Of a DNA stretch of 64,000 bases, positions 23,302-31,790 are shown one piece after another (the first letter of the stretch is position 1; each line of letters begins with the position of its first letter). The position numbers and the translations under genes are program-made. Source of the DNA: Deltaproteobacteria bacterium (GTDB taxonomy: Bacteria; UBA10199; JADGCS01); assembly GCA_024233595.1 (NCBI GenBank), contig JACKPK010000010.1:8800-72799 (forward strand), written 5' to 3'. The notes under the pieces were generated by a model. It saw nothing but the letters and a program-made list of their open reading frames with translations, made no database searches and was not told where the DNA came from.

Positions 23302-25662
23302 ATGCGTCTTTTGGATTCTAAAATCTCTAGTCGTTCTATTCTCATGCTTTCTATAGCGACTTCAGTGGTGATTTTTTTGGCCTTTTTCCAATTGCATCAC
23401 GAAGCTAAAAATCAAAATGAAGCTTACATTCAAAACCAGATCGATCATTTGAATCGCAATCTGGCTAGCGAGTTTGAACTCAATTTTACTCACCTCTTAA
23501 AAGCTCAAGAACGAATGGCCGCACGCTGGGAAGTTAATAAAGGCACTCCTCTCTATAAGTTTGAACAAGATGCTTTGCAGTATTTATCGAGTCACCACGA
23601 AATCCAAGCTCTAGAGTGGGTGAATGCCGACGGGGTTGTGGAATGGATCGTTCCTTTAAAAGGCAATGAAGGTGTTGTGGGGTGGGATAATAAAAAAAGC
23701 CCTGAGCGTTGGCGTGCTTTGCAAAGAGCGCGACGTTTGGATGAACTCGCGTTTAGTGATCCCATCAACTTAATCCAGGGTGGCAAAGGCTTTTTGGTGT
23801 TTTCGCCAATTTTGTACGATAAAAAATTCGATGGTTTTGTTTTGGCGGTTTACCGCTTTGAAGAGTTGATCAAATCTTTGATTGCATTGGATCAGCGACG
23901 CGAAGAAAATTACATTGAAGTTTTTTTTAACGGGCAAGCCGTTTTCCAATCTAAAAATAAGCCACCGGTGGATTCTGATATTGCCTCCTTCACTGAAGTG
24001 AAAGTCATGGGACAGCGCTGGGGTTTTCGATTTGTTCCGGGACCACAGCTATTGCACTCATATCATTCTAATATGCATGAGATTCTTCTTGGGCTTGGGG
24101 CTTTGGTGTCCTTTTTGGTGGGCATTGCGGTCTTCTTGGGATTGCACGCTTCCCGAAGAAAAACCCAAGAAGAGGAAGTGCGTCGTTTCTTGGATTTGAT
24201 TTTTTCTAATATCCCTTTGTTGGTCATAGTGAAAAGCATTAAAGAAGACCGGATTGTTCGAATCAATCATGCGGCGGAATTGTTTTTTAAGGACTCGCTT
24301 CATGATCCTGCTGTTAATGAGCAACTCGAAAAAATCATAACGGCAGAAGGCGAAGTTGAACTGCCTTGTTCAACTGACCGACGTTGTTTTTTAGAATGCC
24401 GTTCTTTGGTTTTAAATGATCATCAAGGACAGGCAGCGTATCTTTTGCAAATTGCAGAAGATGTGACCTTGAAGAAAAAAGAACGCGATAAAAGAAAGAA
24501 TCTAGAAGCCCAGCTCATGCAATCACAAAAACTCGATGCGCTTGGAAAATTAGCTGGTGGTGTGGCGCACGATTTTAACAATATCTTGGGCGGCATTATG
24601 GGTTACACCTCTTTGCTCAAGAGTAAGTTTTCTGAACAAGCAGATGTTGTTAAAAAATTGAATGTGATCGAAAGCTCAGCCATGCGTGGTGCGGATCTCA
24701 CAAAAAAAATGCTCGGCTTTGCGCGCAAGGGTCAGTACGAGCAGGCTGTTTTGTCAGTGAATGATGTGGCTACTGAAGTTTGTGATTTGTTATCAGAATC
24801 AATGCCCAAATCAATTCGCCTACATATCAATTTGAATCCCGATGTGGCCAGCATGAAGGGCGACACCACGCAAATTTTTCAAGTCATTCTCAATGTTGCT
24901 AATAATGCTATAGATGCCATGCCAGACGGTGGCGAGTTGTCGGTTTCAAGCAAGGTCACTGTTTTAGAAGAAGACGATGCGCAAAAAATGGGATTAACAG
25001 GTGGACGTAAATTCACAGAATTGCGCATTTCGGACACCGGCATGGGGATGCCTCAAGATGTCATTCAAAGAGTTTTTGAGCCCTTTTTCACAACCAAAGA
25101 AGTTGGTAAAGGCACCGGTTTGGGACTTGCGATGGTGCATGGGATCATGGCTAATCATGGTGGTGGTGTTTTGATTGAATCGCAAGAAGGCAAGGGAACG
25201 ACCTTGCGTTTATTCTTTCCGATCTTTCATCAGCATGAAACCAAAATGCACGAAACCAAAGGTCTTGATTCTGGTGAAACAAAAATTTTGCAAAACAGTC
25301 GCGTCTTGATTGTGGATGATGAGCCTATGATTCGAGATTTAGTCAGCGAGCTTTTGGAACCTTTGGGTGCTAACATCATCACAGCAGGTGATGGTTTGGA
25401 AGCGGTTGAAAAATTCGAAGAACAAAAGGAACTCGATTTGGTGGTGCTGGATGTGATCATGCCTAATTTGGACGGCTTGGCCACCTATAAAAAAATCAAA
25501 GAGATCGCTCCGCAAACAAAGGTTGTTTTTGCCAGTGGTTATTCTGAAAGTGATGAGATCAGAGAATTGCGTAAAACGGGTTTGGTGGATTTTGTTCAAA
25601 AACCCTTTAAGACCGAGCAGTTGGTTAATAAGGTTTCAACCCTGATTGCCAAATCCAAGTGA
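23302..25662 (+). CDS. Hybrid sensor histidine kinase with C-terminal receiver
   Basis: A 786-residue membrane receptor. Transmembrane segments at about 12-32 and 256-280 enclose a periplasmic sensor domain of some 220 residues (CHASE/Cache-like; contains EWVNADGVVEWIVPL). A PAS-like region follows (about 290-395), then HisKA with the phosphorylated H423 in LAGGVAHDFNNILGG, the HATPase domain with DTGMGMP and GKGTGLGLAMVHGI, and a receiver domain (about 665-780) with D717 in VVLDVIMPN and the conserved Lys in FVQKPF. It lies between kamA and kamD, all on the same strand, with its own -10 element, so it may sense lysine or a fermentation state. No DNA-binding output is attached; a separate regulator or phosphotransfer partner is needed. 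Confidence 0.93.
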   Translation: MRLLDSKISSRSILMLSIATSVVIFLAFFQLHHEAKNQNEAYIQNQIDHLNRNLASEFELNFTHLLKAQERMAARWEVNKGTPLYKFEQDALQYLSSHHEIQALEWVNADGVVEWIVPLKGNEGVVGWDNKKSPERWRALQRARRLDELAFSDPINLIQGGKGFLVFSPILYDKKFDGFVLAVYRFEELIKSLIALDQRREENYIEVFFNGQAVFQSKNKPPVDSDIASFTEVKVMGQRWGFRFVPGPQLLHSYHSNMHEILLGLGALVSFLVGIAVFLGLHASRRKTQEEEVRRFLDLIFSNIPLLVIVKSIKEDRIVRINHAAELFFKDSLHDPAVNEQLEKIITAEGEVELPCSTDRRCFLECRSLVLNDHQGQAAYLLQIAEDVTLKKKERDKRKNLEAQLMQSQKLDALGKLAGGVAHDFNNILGGIMGYTSLLKSKFSEQADVVKKLNVIESSAMRGADLTKKMLGFARKGQYEQAVLSVNDVATEVCDLLSESMPKSIRLHINLNPDVASMKGDTTQIFQVILNVANNAIDAMPDGGELSVSSKVTVLEEDDAQKMGLTGGRKFTELRISDTGMGMPQDVIQRVFEPFFTTKEVGKGTGLGLAMVHGIMANHGGGVLIESQEGKGTTLRLFFPIFHQHETKMHETKGLDSGETKILQNSRVLIVDDEPMIRDLVSELLEPLGANIITAGDGLEAVEKFEEQKELDLVVLDVIMPNLDGLATYKKIKEIAPQTKVVFASGYSESDEIRELRKTGLVDFVQKPFKTEQLVNKVSTLIAKSK

Positions 25663-25919
25663 GGGTGATCATTCGGTTCTTGCCAAGCTTGCCGGGGTTC
25701 GATATCACTCCCGTGGCTTTTTGAGCCCTATTAATGGGGGCCAAAACACAACCTTTTACCACATGGGAACAAGGTTTTACGGACTGACCGGTGCCAGATT
25801 TCAAAATCGATATTGCCAATCGATTCCGCAGGCGGCACTGTTATGCTACATTTTTATGGAATGTCGTTGCGAGAGCGTTTTTTGTCATCTCCTTCCGTTA
25901 AGACTCTGTTTTCAAACTC
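25663..25919. other. Leader region before kamD, no gene seen
   Basis: About 257 bases. A short hairpin AACCTT ... AAGGTT lies near 25749-25775. I looked for a cobalamin riboswitch because the enzyme needs B12, and found no B12 box. No convincing promoter or ribosome site precedes kamD. Confidence 0.4.
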
Positions 25920-27494
25920 ATGACCAAAATTAATTTGGATCGCGATATCATCGATCATTGTCGGGAACTTGCTGAATCTGTTGCTCACCCGGTGCTCATC
26001 TACATCAATCGACACTCCACTGTTTCTATTGAACGCTCTGTGTTGCGTCTCTTGGGTTTTCAAGGCGCTCATGAAGTCGAAAAGGGCATGCCTTATCCCG
26101 TTTGCAATCTGATTGTCGACAAGCTGGGGCAGGACAAACTCAAAATGGGTGTGGCCTCGGTCATTGCTTCTATTAAAAATCGTTACCCGCGTTGGAACCA
26201 AGCCAAAATGGCTGAGAAAATCATCAAAGGCGAAGTGAACTTTGAGCGTCTCGAAATTCTACCGCCTGATAAAGCGCAAGCTTTGCTCAAGCCTTGGATC
26301 GACACAGCTGTGCGCCACATCGATAAAATGCGTTACCGCAAAGAAGACATGCGCCACAAACTTGGCCGCGGTAAAAAAATGGGTCCTTTAAAATACATCA
26401 TTGTGGCCACTGGTAACATATACGAAGACGTCAAACACGCGCAGTCAGCTGCCAAGCAAGGTGCTGATATCATCGCCGTGATTCGTTCCACAGCACAAAG
26501 TTTATTAGATTATGTGCCGCACGGTGCCACAACAGAAGGCTTTGGTGGAACCTTTGCCACGCAGGAAAATTTTAAAATCATGCGCGAGGCTTTGGACGAA
26601 ACCTCTGAAGAATTAGGCCGCTACATTCGTCTTTGCAATTACTCATCGGGTCTTTGCATGTCTGAAATTGCGGTCATGGGTGCTGAAGAAGGATTAGATT
26701 ACCTTCTTAACGACGCCATGTATGGGATTTTGTTTCGTGACATCAACATGAAGCGCACGCTCATTGATCAGCACTTTTCACGCATGGTGATTGCACGTGC
26801 AGGCATTGGCATTCAAACAGGCGAGGACAATTACCTCACCACCGCCGATGCTTTTCACAATCATCATCAGGTTTTGGCTAGCCAGTTCTTGAACGAAAAC
26901 TTAGCCAAGCACGCTGGGTTGCGCGATGAGCAAATTGGCTTGGGACATGCCTTTGAAGTCGATCCCATGGTCGAAGACAGCTTTTTAATTGAATTAGCTA
27001 TGGCGCAGATGGTGCGAGAAATTTTCCCACGTTGCCCCATTAAATACATGCCACCAACGCGACACAAGCAAGGTGATATCTTTTTTAGTCATGTCATGGA
27101 TGCCATGTTCAATATGGTTGGTTCCATGACGGGGCAAAGCATTCAACTTTTGGGAATGGCAACAGAGGCCAACCACAATCCTTATTTGCAGGATCGTTTT
27201 TGGGCTTTAAAAAGCGCCAACTATATTTTTTCGGCTTGTCGTTCTTTGTACGACGACGTGCAGTTTGTACCCAATGGCAAGGTCATGCGTCAGGCGCGTC
27301 AGGTTTTAGACCGCACGCACCGCTTTTTGCGCAAGATCGATCAGCAAGGTTTGTTTGAATCCATTGAGCACGGCATGTTTGCCGAAATGCCGCGCGCCAA
27401 AGATGGTGGCAAAGGGCACGATGGCATTTTTGAAAAAGCAAGACAGTACTTTAATCCTTTTTACGATCTCTTTCAGGGACAAGGACGGAGATAA
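25920..27494 (+). CDS. kamD: Lysine 5,6-aminomutase, alpha subunit
   Basis: Large subunit of the adenosylcobalamin- and PLP-dependent mutase that moves the terminal amino group of beta-lysine to give 3,5-diaminohexanoate, the second step of the pathway. The 524 residues match the family length. Recognisable stretches are KMGPLKYIIVATGNIYEDV, VIRSTAQSLLDYVPHGAT with the glycine-rich GGTFATQENF following, and PIKYMPPTRHKQGDIFFSH near residue 380. The start is the ATG at 25920 (MTKINLDRDII), although no ribosome site is evident. kamE follows after two bases, so the two subunits are made together. It can act on D-lysine as well in known organisms. Confidence 0.95.
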   Translation: MTKINLDRDIIDHCRELAESVAHPVLIYINRHSTVSIERSVLRLLGFQGAHEVEKGMPYPVCNLIVDKLGQDKLKMGVASVIASIKNRYPRWNQAKMAEKIIKGEVNFERLEILPPDKAQALLKPWIDTAVRHIDKMRYRKEDMRHKLGRGKKMGPLKYIIVATGNIYEDVKHAQSAAKQGADIIAVIRSTAQSLLDYVPHGATTEGFGGTFATQENFKIMREALDETSEELGRYIRLCNYSSGLCMSEIAVMGAEEGLDYLLNDAMYGILFRDINMKRTLIDQHFSRMVIARAGIGIQTGEDNYLTTADAFHNHHQVLASQFLNENLAKHAGLRDEQIGLGHAFEVDPMVEDSFLIELAMAQMVREIFPRCPIKYMPPTRHKQGDIFFSHVMDAMFNMVGSMTGQSIQLLGMATEANHNPYLQDRFWALKSANYIFSACRSLYDDVQFVPNGKVMRQARQVLDRTHRFLRKIDQQGLFESIEHGMFAEMPRAKDGGKGHDGIFEKARQYFNPFYDLFQGQGRR

Positions 27495-27496
27495 TC

Positions 27497-28378
27497 ATGG
27501 CGAGACCAAATAAAAAGAAAAGTTCCAGAGGCAGAGGTCGTCGCCCGCAATCTACACAAAATCAAGCGGAGCGCTCTTCTCAAAATTCACAGGTTGCGGC
27601 AGCCAAAGAAGCACCCGTTAAACGTAAGTTTGCTGGTAAAATTCGACTTTATGGCGATGTCGAGAATGATGGTGTTGTGCAGATCAGTTTCACCTTGCCG
27701 ATGCCGGCTTGTGATGAAGCTCGTGTGGCAGCTTTGCAGTTCGCAGAAAAAATGAACATCCAAAAGGCTTCGGTCTTGCACATGGAAGCCATTGACGACG
27801 ATTTTTCGTTTTTTGTTGTTTATGGTCAATGCGAAGCAGAAGTGGATTTGGAGCAAATTGAAGTTCCTAAATTAGACCACCCGCAATATGGATTTCACGA
27901 AATCAACGACATGCTTGGTCAAAAGCTAGATCGTAAGCTTGTTGTGTTGGGAGCTTGCATTGGCACTGACGCGCACACTGTGGGCATTGATGCCATCTTC
28001 AACATGAAAGGCTATCTTGGTGATTATGGTTTGGAGCGTTACTCGTGTTTTGAAGCCATCAACCTAAGAGCGCAGGTCGATGTGAAAGACTTGGCCGATA
28101 AAATCATCGAGAAGCAAGCCGATGTTGTTTTGGTATCGCGTGTTGTGACACAGCGAGATTCGCATATCGAAGAATTCAAGAAGTTGTTGGCAGAGTTGTC
28201 GTCTCGCGAAAACGTGCCGGCAAAACTCATTAAGATTTGCGGCGGTCCACGCATGACTCACAAAGAGGCGATCGACATTGGTTACGACGCAGGCTTTGGT
28301 CCTGGAACATTGCCAGGGCAGGTGGCCAGTTACATTGCCACCGAAGCTTTACAGCGTTTTGCCGATCAACAAGATTAA
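27497..28378 (+). CDS. kamE: Lysine 5,6-aminomutase, beta subunit
   Basis: Cobalamin-binding subunit of lysine 5,6-aminomutase, 293 residues. The base-off/His-on B12 motif DxHxxG is visible as D158-A-H160-T-V-G163, in the family surroundings VVLGACIGTDAHTVGIDAI. The PLP lysine is expected shortly before it, near KLDRKLVV. The C-terminal half is the Rossmann-like B12 domain (ADVVLVSRVVTQRDSH, LIKICGGPRM, DAGFGPGTLPGQVA). The first 35 residues form a basic, Ser/Gln-rich tail not needed for the family fold. An AAGGACGGAG region precedes the ATG, inside the end of kamD. Confidence 0.95.
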   Translation: MARPNKKKSSRGRGRRPQSTQNQAERSSQNSQVAAAKEAPVKRKFAGKIRLYGDVENDGVVQISFTLPMPACDEARVAALQFAEKMNIQKASVLHMEAIDDDFSFFVVYGQCEAEVDLEQIEVPKLDHPQYGFHEINDMLGQKLDRKLVVLGACIGTDAHTVGIDAIFNMKGYLGDYGLERYSCFEAINLRAQVDVKDLADKIIEKQADVVLVSRVVTQRDSHIEEFKKLLAELSSRENVPAKLIKICGGPRMTHKEAIDIGYDAGFGPGTLPGQVASYIATEALQRFADQQD

Positions 28379-28390
28379 AGCTGTTGCTTG

Positions 28391-28804
28391 TTAGAATCGA
28401 AACCCAAAGCCGCGCATTTCGTCGCTGGCTTCTGTGTCTAGATCAACGTGCAATTCAAAAGCATCTAAATCGCCACCTTGCTCCACGTATTTTTCGCGAA
28501 ACAAATGACAACCAATGTCCGCGCGTTCCTGTGCGTAGAGCATGTTTTCTTCGGCAACGCCTTGGTCATCAGCGTAGCCGACAACGGTGAGGCCGGTGAT
28601 GCCTTCATTCAAAACATACTGGACGATTTCATCGATAAGAAATTCGTCTTCGGTGTCAAATAACTCCATGCTGGCGAGATCGACTTCGAAGAGATAATTT
28701 TCGAATTCTGTAGTTTTGTGGGATTGATCGTTTAAGGTCCTTGATGCGTTGTCTTCTTCGACATCGCTTTGGCCATAGCCGCTGGCCTGTTCGAACTTGT
28801 CCAT
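28391..28804 (-). CDS. OmpA-like fold protein lacking a signal peptide
   Basis: A 137-residue acidic protein. Residues 60-130 resemble the peptidoglycan-binding OmpA C-terminal fold (TGLTVVGYADDQGVAEENMLYAQERADIGCHLF, compare the usual I.G.AD..G....N..LS..RA). There is no signal peptide, lipobox or membrane helix, and the key Asp/Arg pair is only partly obvious, so binding of peptidoglycan is doubtful. It ends 12 bases from the stop of kamE on the opposite strand and has AAAGGAG before the ATG (AGTATTTTC spacer). It is unrelated to the lysine genes around it and may be a cytoplasmic offshoot of the family. Confidence 0.6.
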   Translation of the reverse strand: MDKFEQASGYGQSDVEEDNASRTLNDQSHKTTEFENYLFEVDLASMELFDTEDEFLIDEIVQYVLNEGITGLTVVGYADDQGVAEENMLYAQERADIGCHLFREKYVEQGGDLDAFELHVDLDTEASDEMRGFGFRF

Positions 28805-28999
28805 CAGAAAATACTCCTTTTGAGTTTACCGTAAACGGGATGGGCTCAAAACCCGTACTCACTATTATAATTGAGTCTGCAGCCCTTCACAATAGGCAGA
28901 TTTTTCTCTTGGGTGCGATTTTGTGACTTTTTTCCCTATTTCCACTGAGCCATAAAATGCGGAAGGATAGGGGAGCGTGGACTCAAGATATTAAAATTC

Positions 29000-29029
29000 T
29001 TGGCAAAATCACCGATTTTACCGTAAGCT
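29000..29029 (+). promoter_or_regulatory. Promoter of kal, short or no leader
   Basis: TTGGCA (29000-29005), 18 bases, TAAGCT (29024-29029), six bases, ATG at 29036. An AAGGG within the six bases could be a ribosome site if the real promoter lies further upstream. Confidence 0.42.
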
Positions 29030-29035
29030 AAGGGC

Positions 29036-29407
29036 ATGAAAACGACTTTTAAAGTGCGCTTGAGCGAAGCCGATGCCCATTACGCGGATCACCTGGTCAG
29101 TGGCGCCAAGGTGTTGGAGTTTTTTGGCGATGCCGCAACAGAGCTGTTGATTCGGCATGATGGCGACGAAGGGTATTTTAGAGCTTACGAGGATGTGGAA
29201 TTCTTGGCCCCTGTTCGCAGCGGAGACTTTTTAGAAATTGAGGCCGAGATCATCAAGGTCGGGAACTCGTCTCGTCAAATGCAGTTTTCTGCTAAAAAAA
29301 TCATTGAGGCCACGCCAAGTGCGCAGAACCCTCACGCGGCAACTTTATTAAAGGATCCTGTTCTTTGTGTGAAAGCAACGGGTACCTGTGTTGTTGTTAA
29401 AAACTAA
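29036..29407 (+). CDS. kal: 3-aminobutyryl-CoA ammonia lyase
   Basis: Hotdog-fold enzyme that removes ammonia from L-3-aminobutyryl-CoA to give crotonyl-CoA, a late step of lysine fermentation. The 123 residues cover the whole family length. The conserved stretches SEADAHYADHLVSGAKVLEF, DAATELLIRHDGDEGYFRAY and VEFLAPVRSGDFLEIEAEI are close to those of the clostridial and fusobacterial enzymes, including the Asp/Glu of the active site. The product feeds 3-hydroxybutyryl-CoA dehydrogenase (31791). The lipid kinase gene begins 11 bases downstream. Confidence 0.9.
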   Translation: MKTTFKVRLSEADAHYADHLVSGAKVLEFFGDAATELLIRHDGDEGYFRAYEDVEFLAPVRSGDFLEIEAEIIKVGNSSRQMQFSAKKIIEATPSAQNPHAATLLKDPVLCVKATGTCVVVKN

Positions 29408-29418
29408 GAGATCGCATC

Positions 29419-30345
29419 ATGTCTGGTATTGGAGTCATACTTAATCCCAACTCAAAAAAGTTCAAACGCAATCCTTCTAAGTTGGATCAGATGAGTTTCA
29501 TCATTGGCGACAAAGCCAGTTGCAAACCCACTCACGATCTTGATGATTTATATCGCGTTGCTGATGAATTTAAATCGCGCGACATTGACGTGTTGGCAAT
29601 TTCGGGAGGCGATGGCACTATTCATTGCACCTTAACCACCTTTATTAATGTCTATGGTGAAAAACCTTTGCCCAAGGTGACTCTTTTGCGTGGTGGGACC
29701 ATGAACATCATCGCGTCTACTTTTGGTATAAAAGGCAGCACAGAAGAGCTCATGTCGAGTCTTCTGATGAAGTACCACGAAGACAAAGAGGCAACAGAAA
29801 AAAAATTACGCCTCATGAAAATCAATGGCGCTTATGGTTGTATTTTTGGCATTGGTGTCGCCTTTAAATTCATGCAAGAGTATTATTCAAATCCAAAACT
29901 CAATGCCTTTATTGCAGCCAAAACTTTAGTGCAGGTTCTTTCTTCTGGAGCCATAGATGGCAAAACTAGTCAGCGTTTGTGCCAGCGCTTTGATGCTGAA
30001 GTCATTGTTGATGGCAAAAAGCTTCCCTTTGCCAATTACAATGCCGTGTTTGCAGGATCTATTCGTCAACTGGGTTTGGATTTTAATGCCTTTCATCACA
30101 TGCTGCACCAAAACGAGAACTTCCACACCATTGCGATGAACGTTTCTCCCAAAGAGCTTTTACCGCACATCAAAAAAATCTACGATGGGGAGCCTTTGCC
30201 CATTCCTGAACTCATGAATGAACAGGCTAAAAAGATGACCATCCAATGCCAAGAGCCCATGGGTTACACAATCGATGGCGACATGCTTGGCCCCGTCAAA
30301 GAATTCACTGTTGAGGCCGGGCCAGAGATCACGGTGTTGGTGTGA
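29419..30345 (+). CDS. Diacylglycerol/lipid kinase family protein
   Basis: A 308-residue cytoplasmic or peripheral membrane enzyme of the DAGK/sphingosine kinase family, expected to phosphorylate diacylglycerol or a related lipid using ATP. The catalytic domain begins at once (IGVILNPNSKKFKRNP) and contains the nucleotide-binding signature AISGGDGTIHCTLT at about residues 60-73 and the LLRGGTMNIIAST motif. The C-terminal beta-sandwich includes YTIDGDMLGPVKEF with the Gly/Asp pattern usual for the family. It follows kal by 11 bases and its stop overlaps the GTG start of the SDR gene, so it is part of an operon with both. There is no obvious link to lysine degradation. Confidence 0.87.
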   Translation: MSGIGVILNPNSKKFKRNPSKLDQMSFIIGDKASCKPTHDLDDLYRVADEFKSRDIDVLAISGGDGTIHCTLTTFINVYGEKPLPKVTLLRGGTMNIIASTFGIKGSTEELMSSLLMKYHEDKEATEKKLRLMKINGAYGCIFGIGVAFKFMQEYYSNPKLNAFIAAKTLVQVLSSGAIDGKTSQRLCQRFDAEVIVDGKKLPFANYNAVFAGSIRQLGLDFNAFHHMLHQNENFHTIAMNVSPKELLPHIKKIYDGEPLPIPELMNEQAKKMTIQCQEPMGYTIDGDMLGPVKEFTVEAGPEITVLV

Positions 30346-31139
30346 GTTCCTTAGCAAACAAAGTTGTGTTAATAAGTGGTGCTAGCTCTGGCATTGGTGA
30401 GGCCTTGGCTTGGGAGCTGGCGCGTTTGGGCTGCCATTTAATTTTATGGGCGCGTCGTGAAGATATTTTAAAAAACATCACCAACAATTTAAGCAAAGAG
30501 TTTCCAGAACAAAAATTTGTTTTTTCAAAATGCGATGTCACGCAAACAGAAGCACTCCCAACTTTGCTTACGCAAGATCTTCAAAAATTAAATAAGGCTT
30601 TAGACATTGTCATTGTGAACGCTGGAGTGGGTGGCAACACAAGCGGCTGGGCAAGCGATTTTGAAATCACAAAAAAAATATTTTTAACCAACCTTGTGGG
30701 AGCAACAGCTTTGGTCGAAGCCTGTTTGCCGCTTTTTATCAAGCAAGGATATGGTCATGTCGTGGGCATTTCGAGCATTGCCTCGGTCAGGGGCTTGCCG
30801 CAAAACTCAGCTTATTGTGGTTCTAAAGCAGGGTTCTCAACTTATTTAGAAAGTTTGCGTTTGGATCTGCTCACGCAGGGCATTACCGTGACAGCGATTC
30901 ATCCGGGTTTCATTGCCACACCCATGACTGAAGACAATGGCACCATGCTGTTTTTGATGAGCGCTGAACGCGCCGCAAAACTCATCAGCAAAGCGATCAT
31001 AAAAAAGAAAGCTCGCTATTCTTTTCCTTTGCCGATGGCGTTCGCAGAATGGTTTTTGCGAGTCATGCCTCATGGTCTTTTTGATTTTGCCTTAGGGCTT
31101 TTGAGAAAACGCATTCAGGTGTTTAGGGAAAAAAGATGA
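30342..31139 (+). CDS. Short-chain dehydrogenase/reductase
   Basis: A 265-residue classical SDR oxidoreductase. The cofactor motif GASSGIGEA is at residues 13-21, NAG at 93-95, and the catalytic Ser (144 or 145), Tyr158 and Lys162 in SAYCGSK. An Arg-rich stretch after the first beta-alpha unit (WARRED) suggests NADP(H). The GTG start overlaps the stop of the lipid kinase gene (GTGA), which supports co-translation. A hydrophobic C-terminal section with basic residues (LRVMPHGLFDFALGLLRKR) hints at membrane contact, as in SDRs that act on lipids; paired with the kinase, a lipid substrate is plausible. Exact reaction unknown. Confidence 0.88.
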   Translation: MSSLANKVVLISGASSGIGEALAWELARLGCHLILWARREDILKNITNNLSKEFPEQKFVFSKCDVTQTEALPTLLTQDLQKLNKALDIVIVNAGVGGNTSGWASDFEITKKIFLTNLVGATALVEACLPLFIKQGYGHVVGISSIASVRGLPQNSAYCGSKAGFSTYLESLRLDLLTQGITVTAIHPGFIATPMTEDNGTMLFLMSAERAAKLISKAIIKKKARYSFPLPMAFAEWFLRVMPHGLFDFALGLLRKRIQVFREKR

Positions 31140-31143
31140 TTTA

Positions 31144-31171
31144 TAGGGACTAGGGTTTAGGGGCTAGGGGC
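31144..31171. repeat. Heptamer array TAGGGNN x4
   Basis: TAGGGAC, TAGGGTT, TAGGGGC, TAGGGGC in tandem, four bases after the SDR stop codon. A related array overlaps the stop codon at 43944. Confidence 0.7.
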
Positions 31172-31202
31172 TTGTTTTTCGAGCTTAGAAAGAAGTTTTC
31201 AT

Positions 31203-31418
31203 ATGTCATGTAAAGATGAAGACAAACAGAAACAACTTAAAGAACACATCAAGCATCATTTGAACAGGGCTTGTCCAAAATGTGGTCAAGCTATGCACTG
31301 CGAAGATGGTGCTCTTCCTTTTGGCGAAGCCTTGATGATGAACTTTGTCTGCGCTTGCGGCGAAGAGGATGTGGTGTTGGTGAAACCCGATGGGGAAACT
31401 TTTGAGGTTGGCAATTAA
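31203..31418 (+). CDS. Small zinc-ribbon-like protein
   Basis: A 71-residue protein with an N-terminal charged helix (residues 4-22) and cysteines arranged as C24-P-K-C27 and C50-A-C52, with C33 between, which looks like a treble-clef or zinc-ribbon site. No larger family is recognised. The ATG at 31203 has no strong ribosome site; a GAAAGAAG sequence lies about ten bases before it. It follows the SDR gene and a heptamer repeat array, so it probably has its own transcript. Short but credible because of the cysteine pairs and complete, compact composition. Confidence 0.55.
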   Translation: MSCKDEDKQKQLKEHIKHHLNRACPKCGQAMHCEDGALPFGEALMMNFVCACGEEDVVLVKPDGETFEVGN

Positions 31419-31443
31419 AGCACAAATCATGAGCCTCCAAATA

Positions 31444-31552
31444 CTGGATTGCTTTCTCCTTCGCTAAAGCTACGGAGAACAAGTCATCAGCCTCCGGCTG
31501 ATCGCAATGACACTCTCGTCACTGCGAGGAGTTCTGCGACGAAGCAGTCCAG
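31444..31552. repeat. Extragenic palindromic element
   Basis: CTGGATTGCTT at the left end and GAAGCAGTCCAG at the right end are inverted copies with one mismatch; between them CGCAATGACAC and GTCACTGCG and smaller palindromes (GCCTCCGGC) repeat the same theme. This resembles the GGATTGCTTCGTCGC / GCAATGAC type of interspersed palindrome common in many bacterial genomes. Confidence 0.6.
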
Positions 31553-31591
31553 ATAATCAAATGCAGTTTCTCGGCTCCGCCTTTCTTCTTC

Positions 31592-31607
31592 GTCCGCTAC
31601 GGCGGAC
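31592..31607. repeat. Palindrome GTCCGC-TACG-GCGGAC
   Basis: Short perfect inverted repeat, flanked by CTTCT on the left and AGAAG on the right, so that the whole palindrome extends to about 31581-31619. A near-copy lies at 31727. Confidence 0.6.
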
Positions 31608-31690
31608 TATGGAGAAGGAGCAGGAAGACTGACTCGTAATGATAATAAGATCAGTGGAACAATTAGAGCATTTGATCAGTAGAGCTTCTT

Positions 31691-31713
31691 AACCTAGGCA
31701 CCTAGGCACTTAC
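31691..31713. repeat. Octamer array CCTAGGCA x2.5
   Basis: Two exact copies of CCTAGGCA (31693-31708) and a partial third. On the other strand the unit reads TGCCTAGG, related to the arrays at 3507, 31753 and 63985. Confidence 0.7.
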
Positions 31714-31726
31714 CTGTCGCGCCGTA

Positions 31727-31742
31727 GTCCGCCGTGGCGGAC
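31727..31742. repeat. Palindrome GTCCGCC-GT-GGCGGAC
   Basis: Perfect inverted repeat related to the one at 31592. It lies between two octamer arrays. Confidence 0.6.
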
Positions 31743-31752
31743 GAAGGCGGAA

Positions 31753-31776
31753 GCACCTAGGCACTTAAGCCCCTAA
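31753..31776. repeat. Octamer array GCACCTAG / GCACTTAA / GCCCCTAA
   Basis: Three octamers in tandem with small changes, ending 15 bases before the stop codon of the dehydrogenase gene on the other strand. Confidence 0.7.
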
Positions 31777-31790
31777 AAAAACTTCCAAAC

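Noticed and set aside
25663..25919. Cobalamin riboswitch before kamD
   Set aside because: No B12 box or matching conserved segments could be found in the 257-base leader.
31691..31776. CRISPR-like repeat array
   Set aside because: The units are only eight bases, contiguous or interrupted by a palindrome, with no unique spacers and no cas genes nearby.
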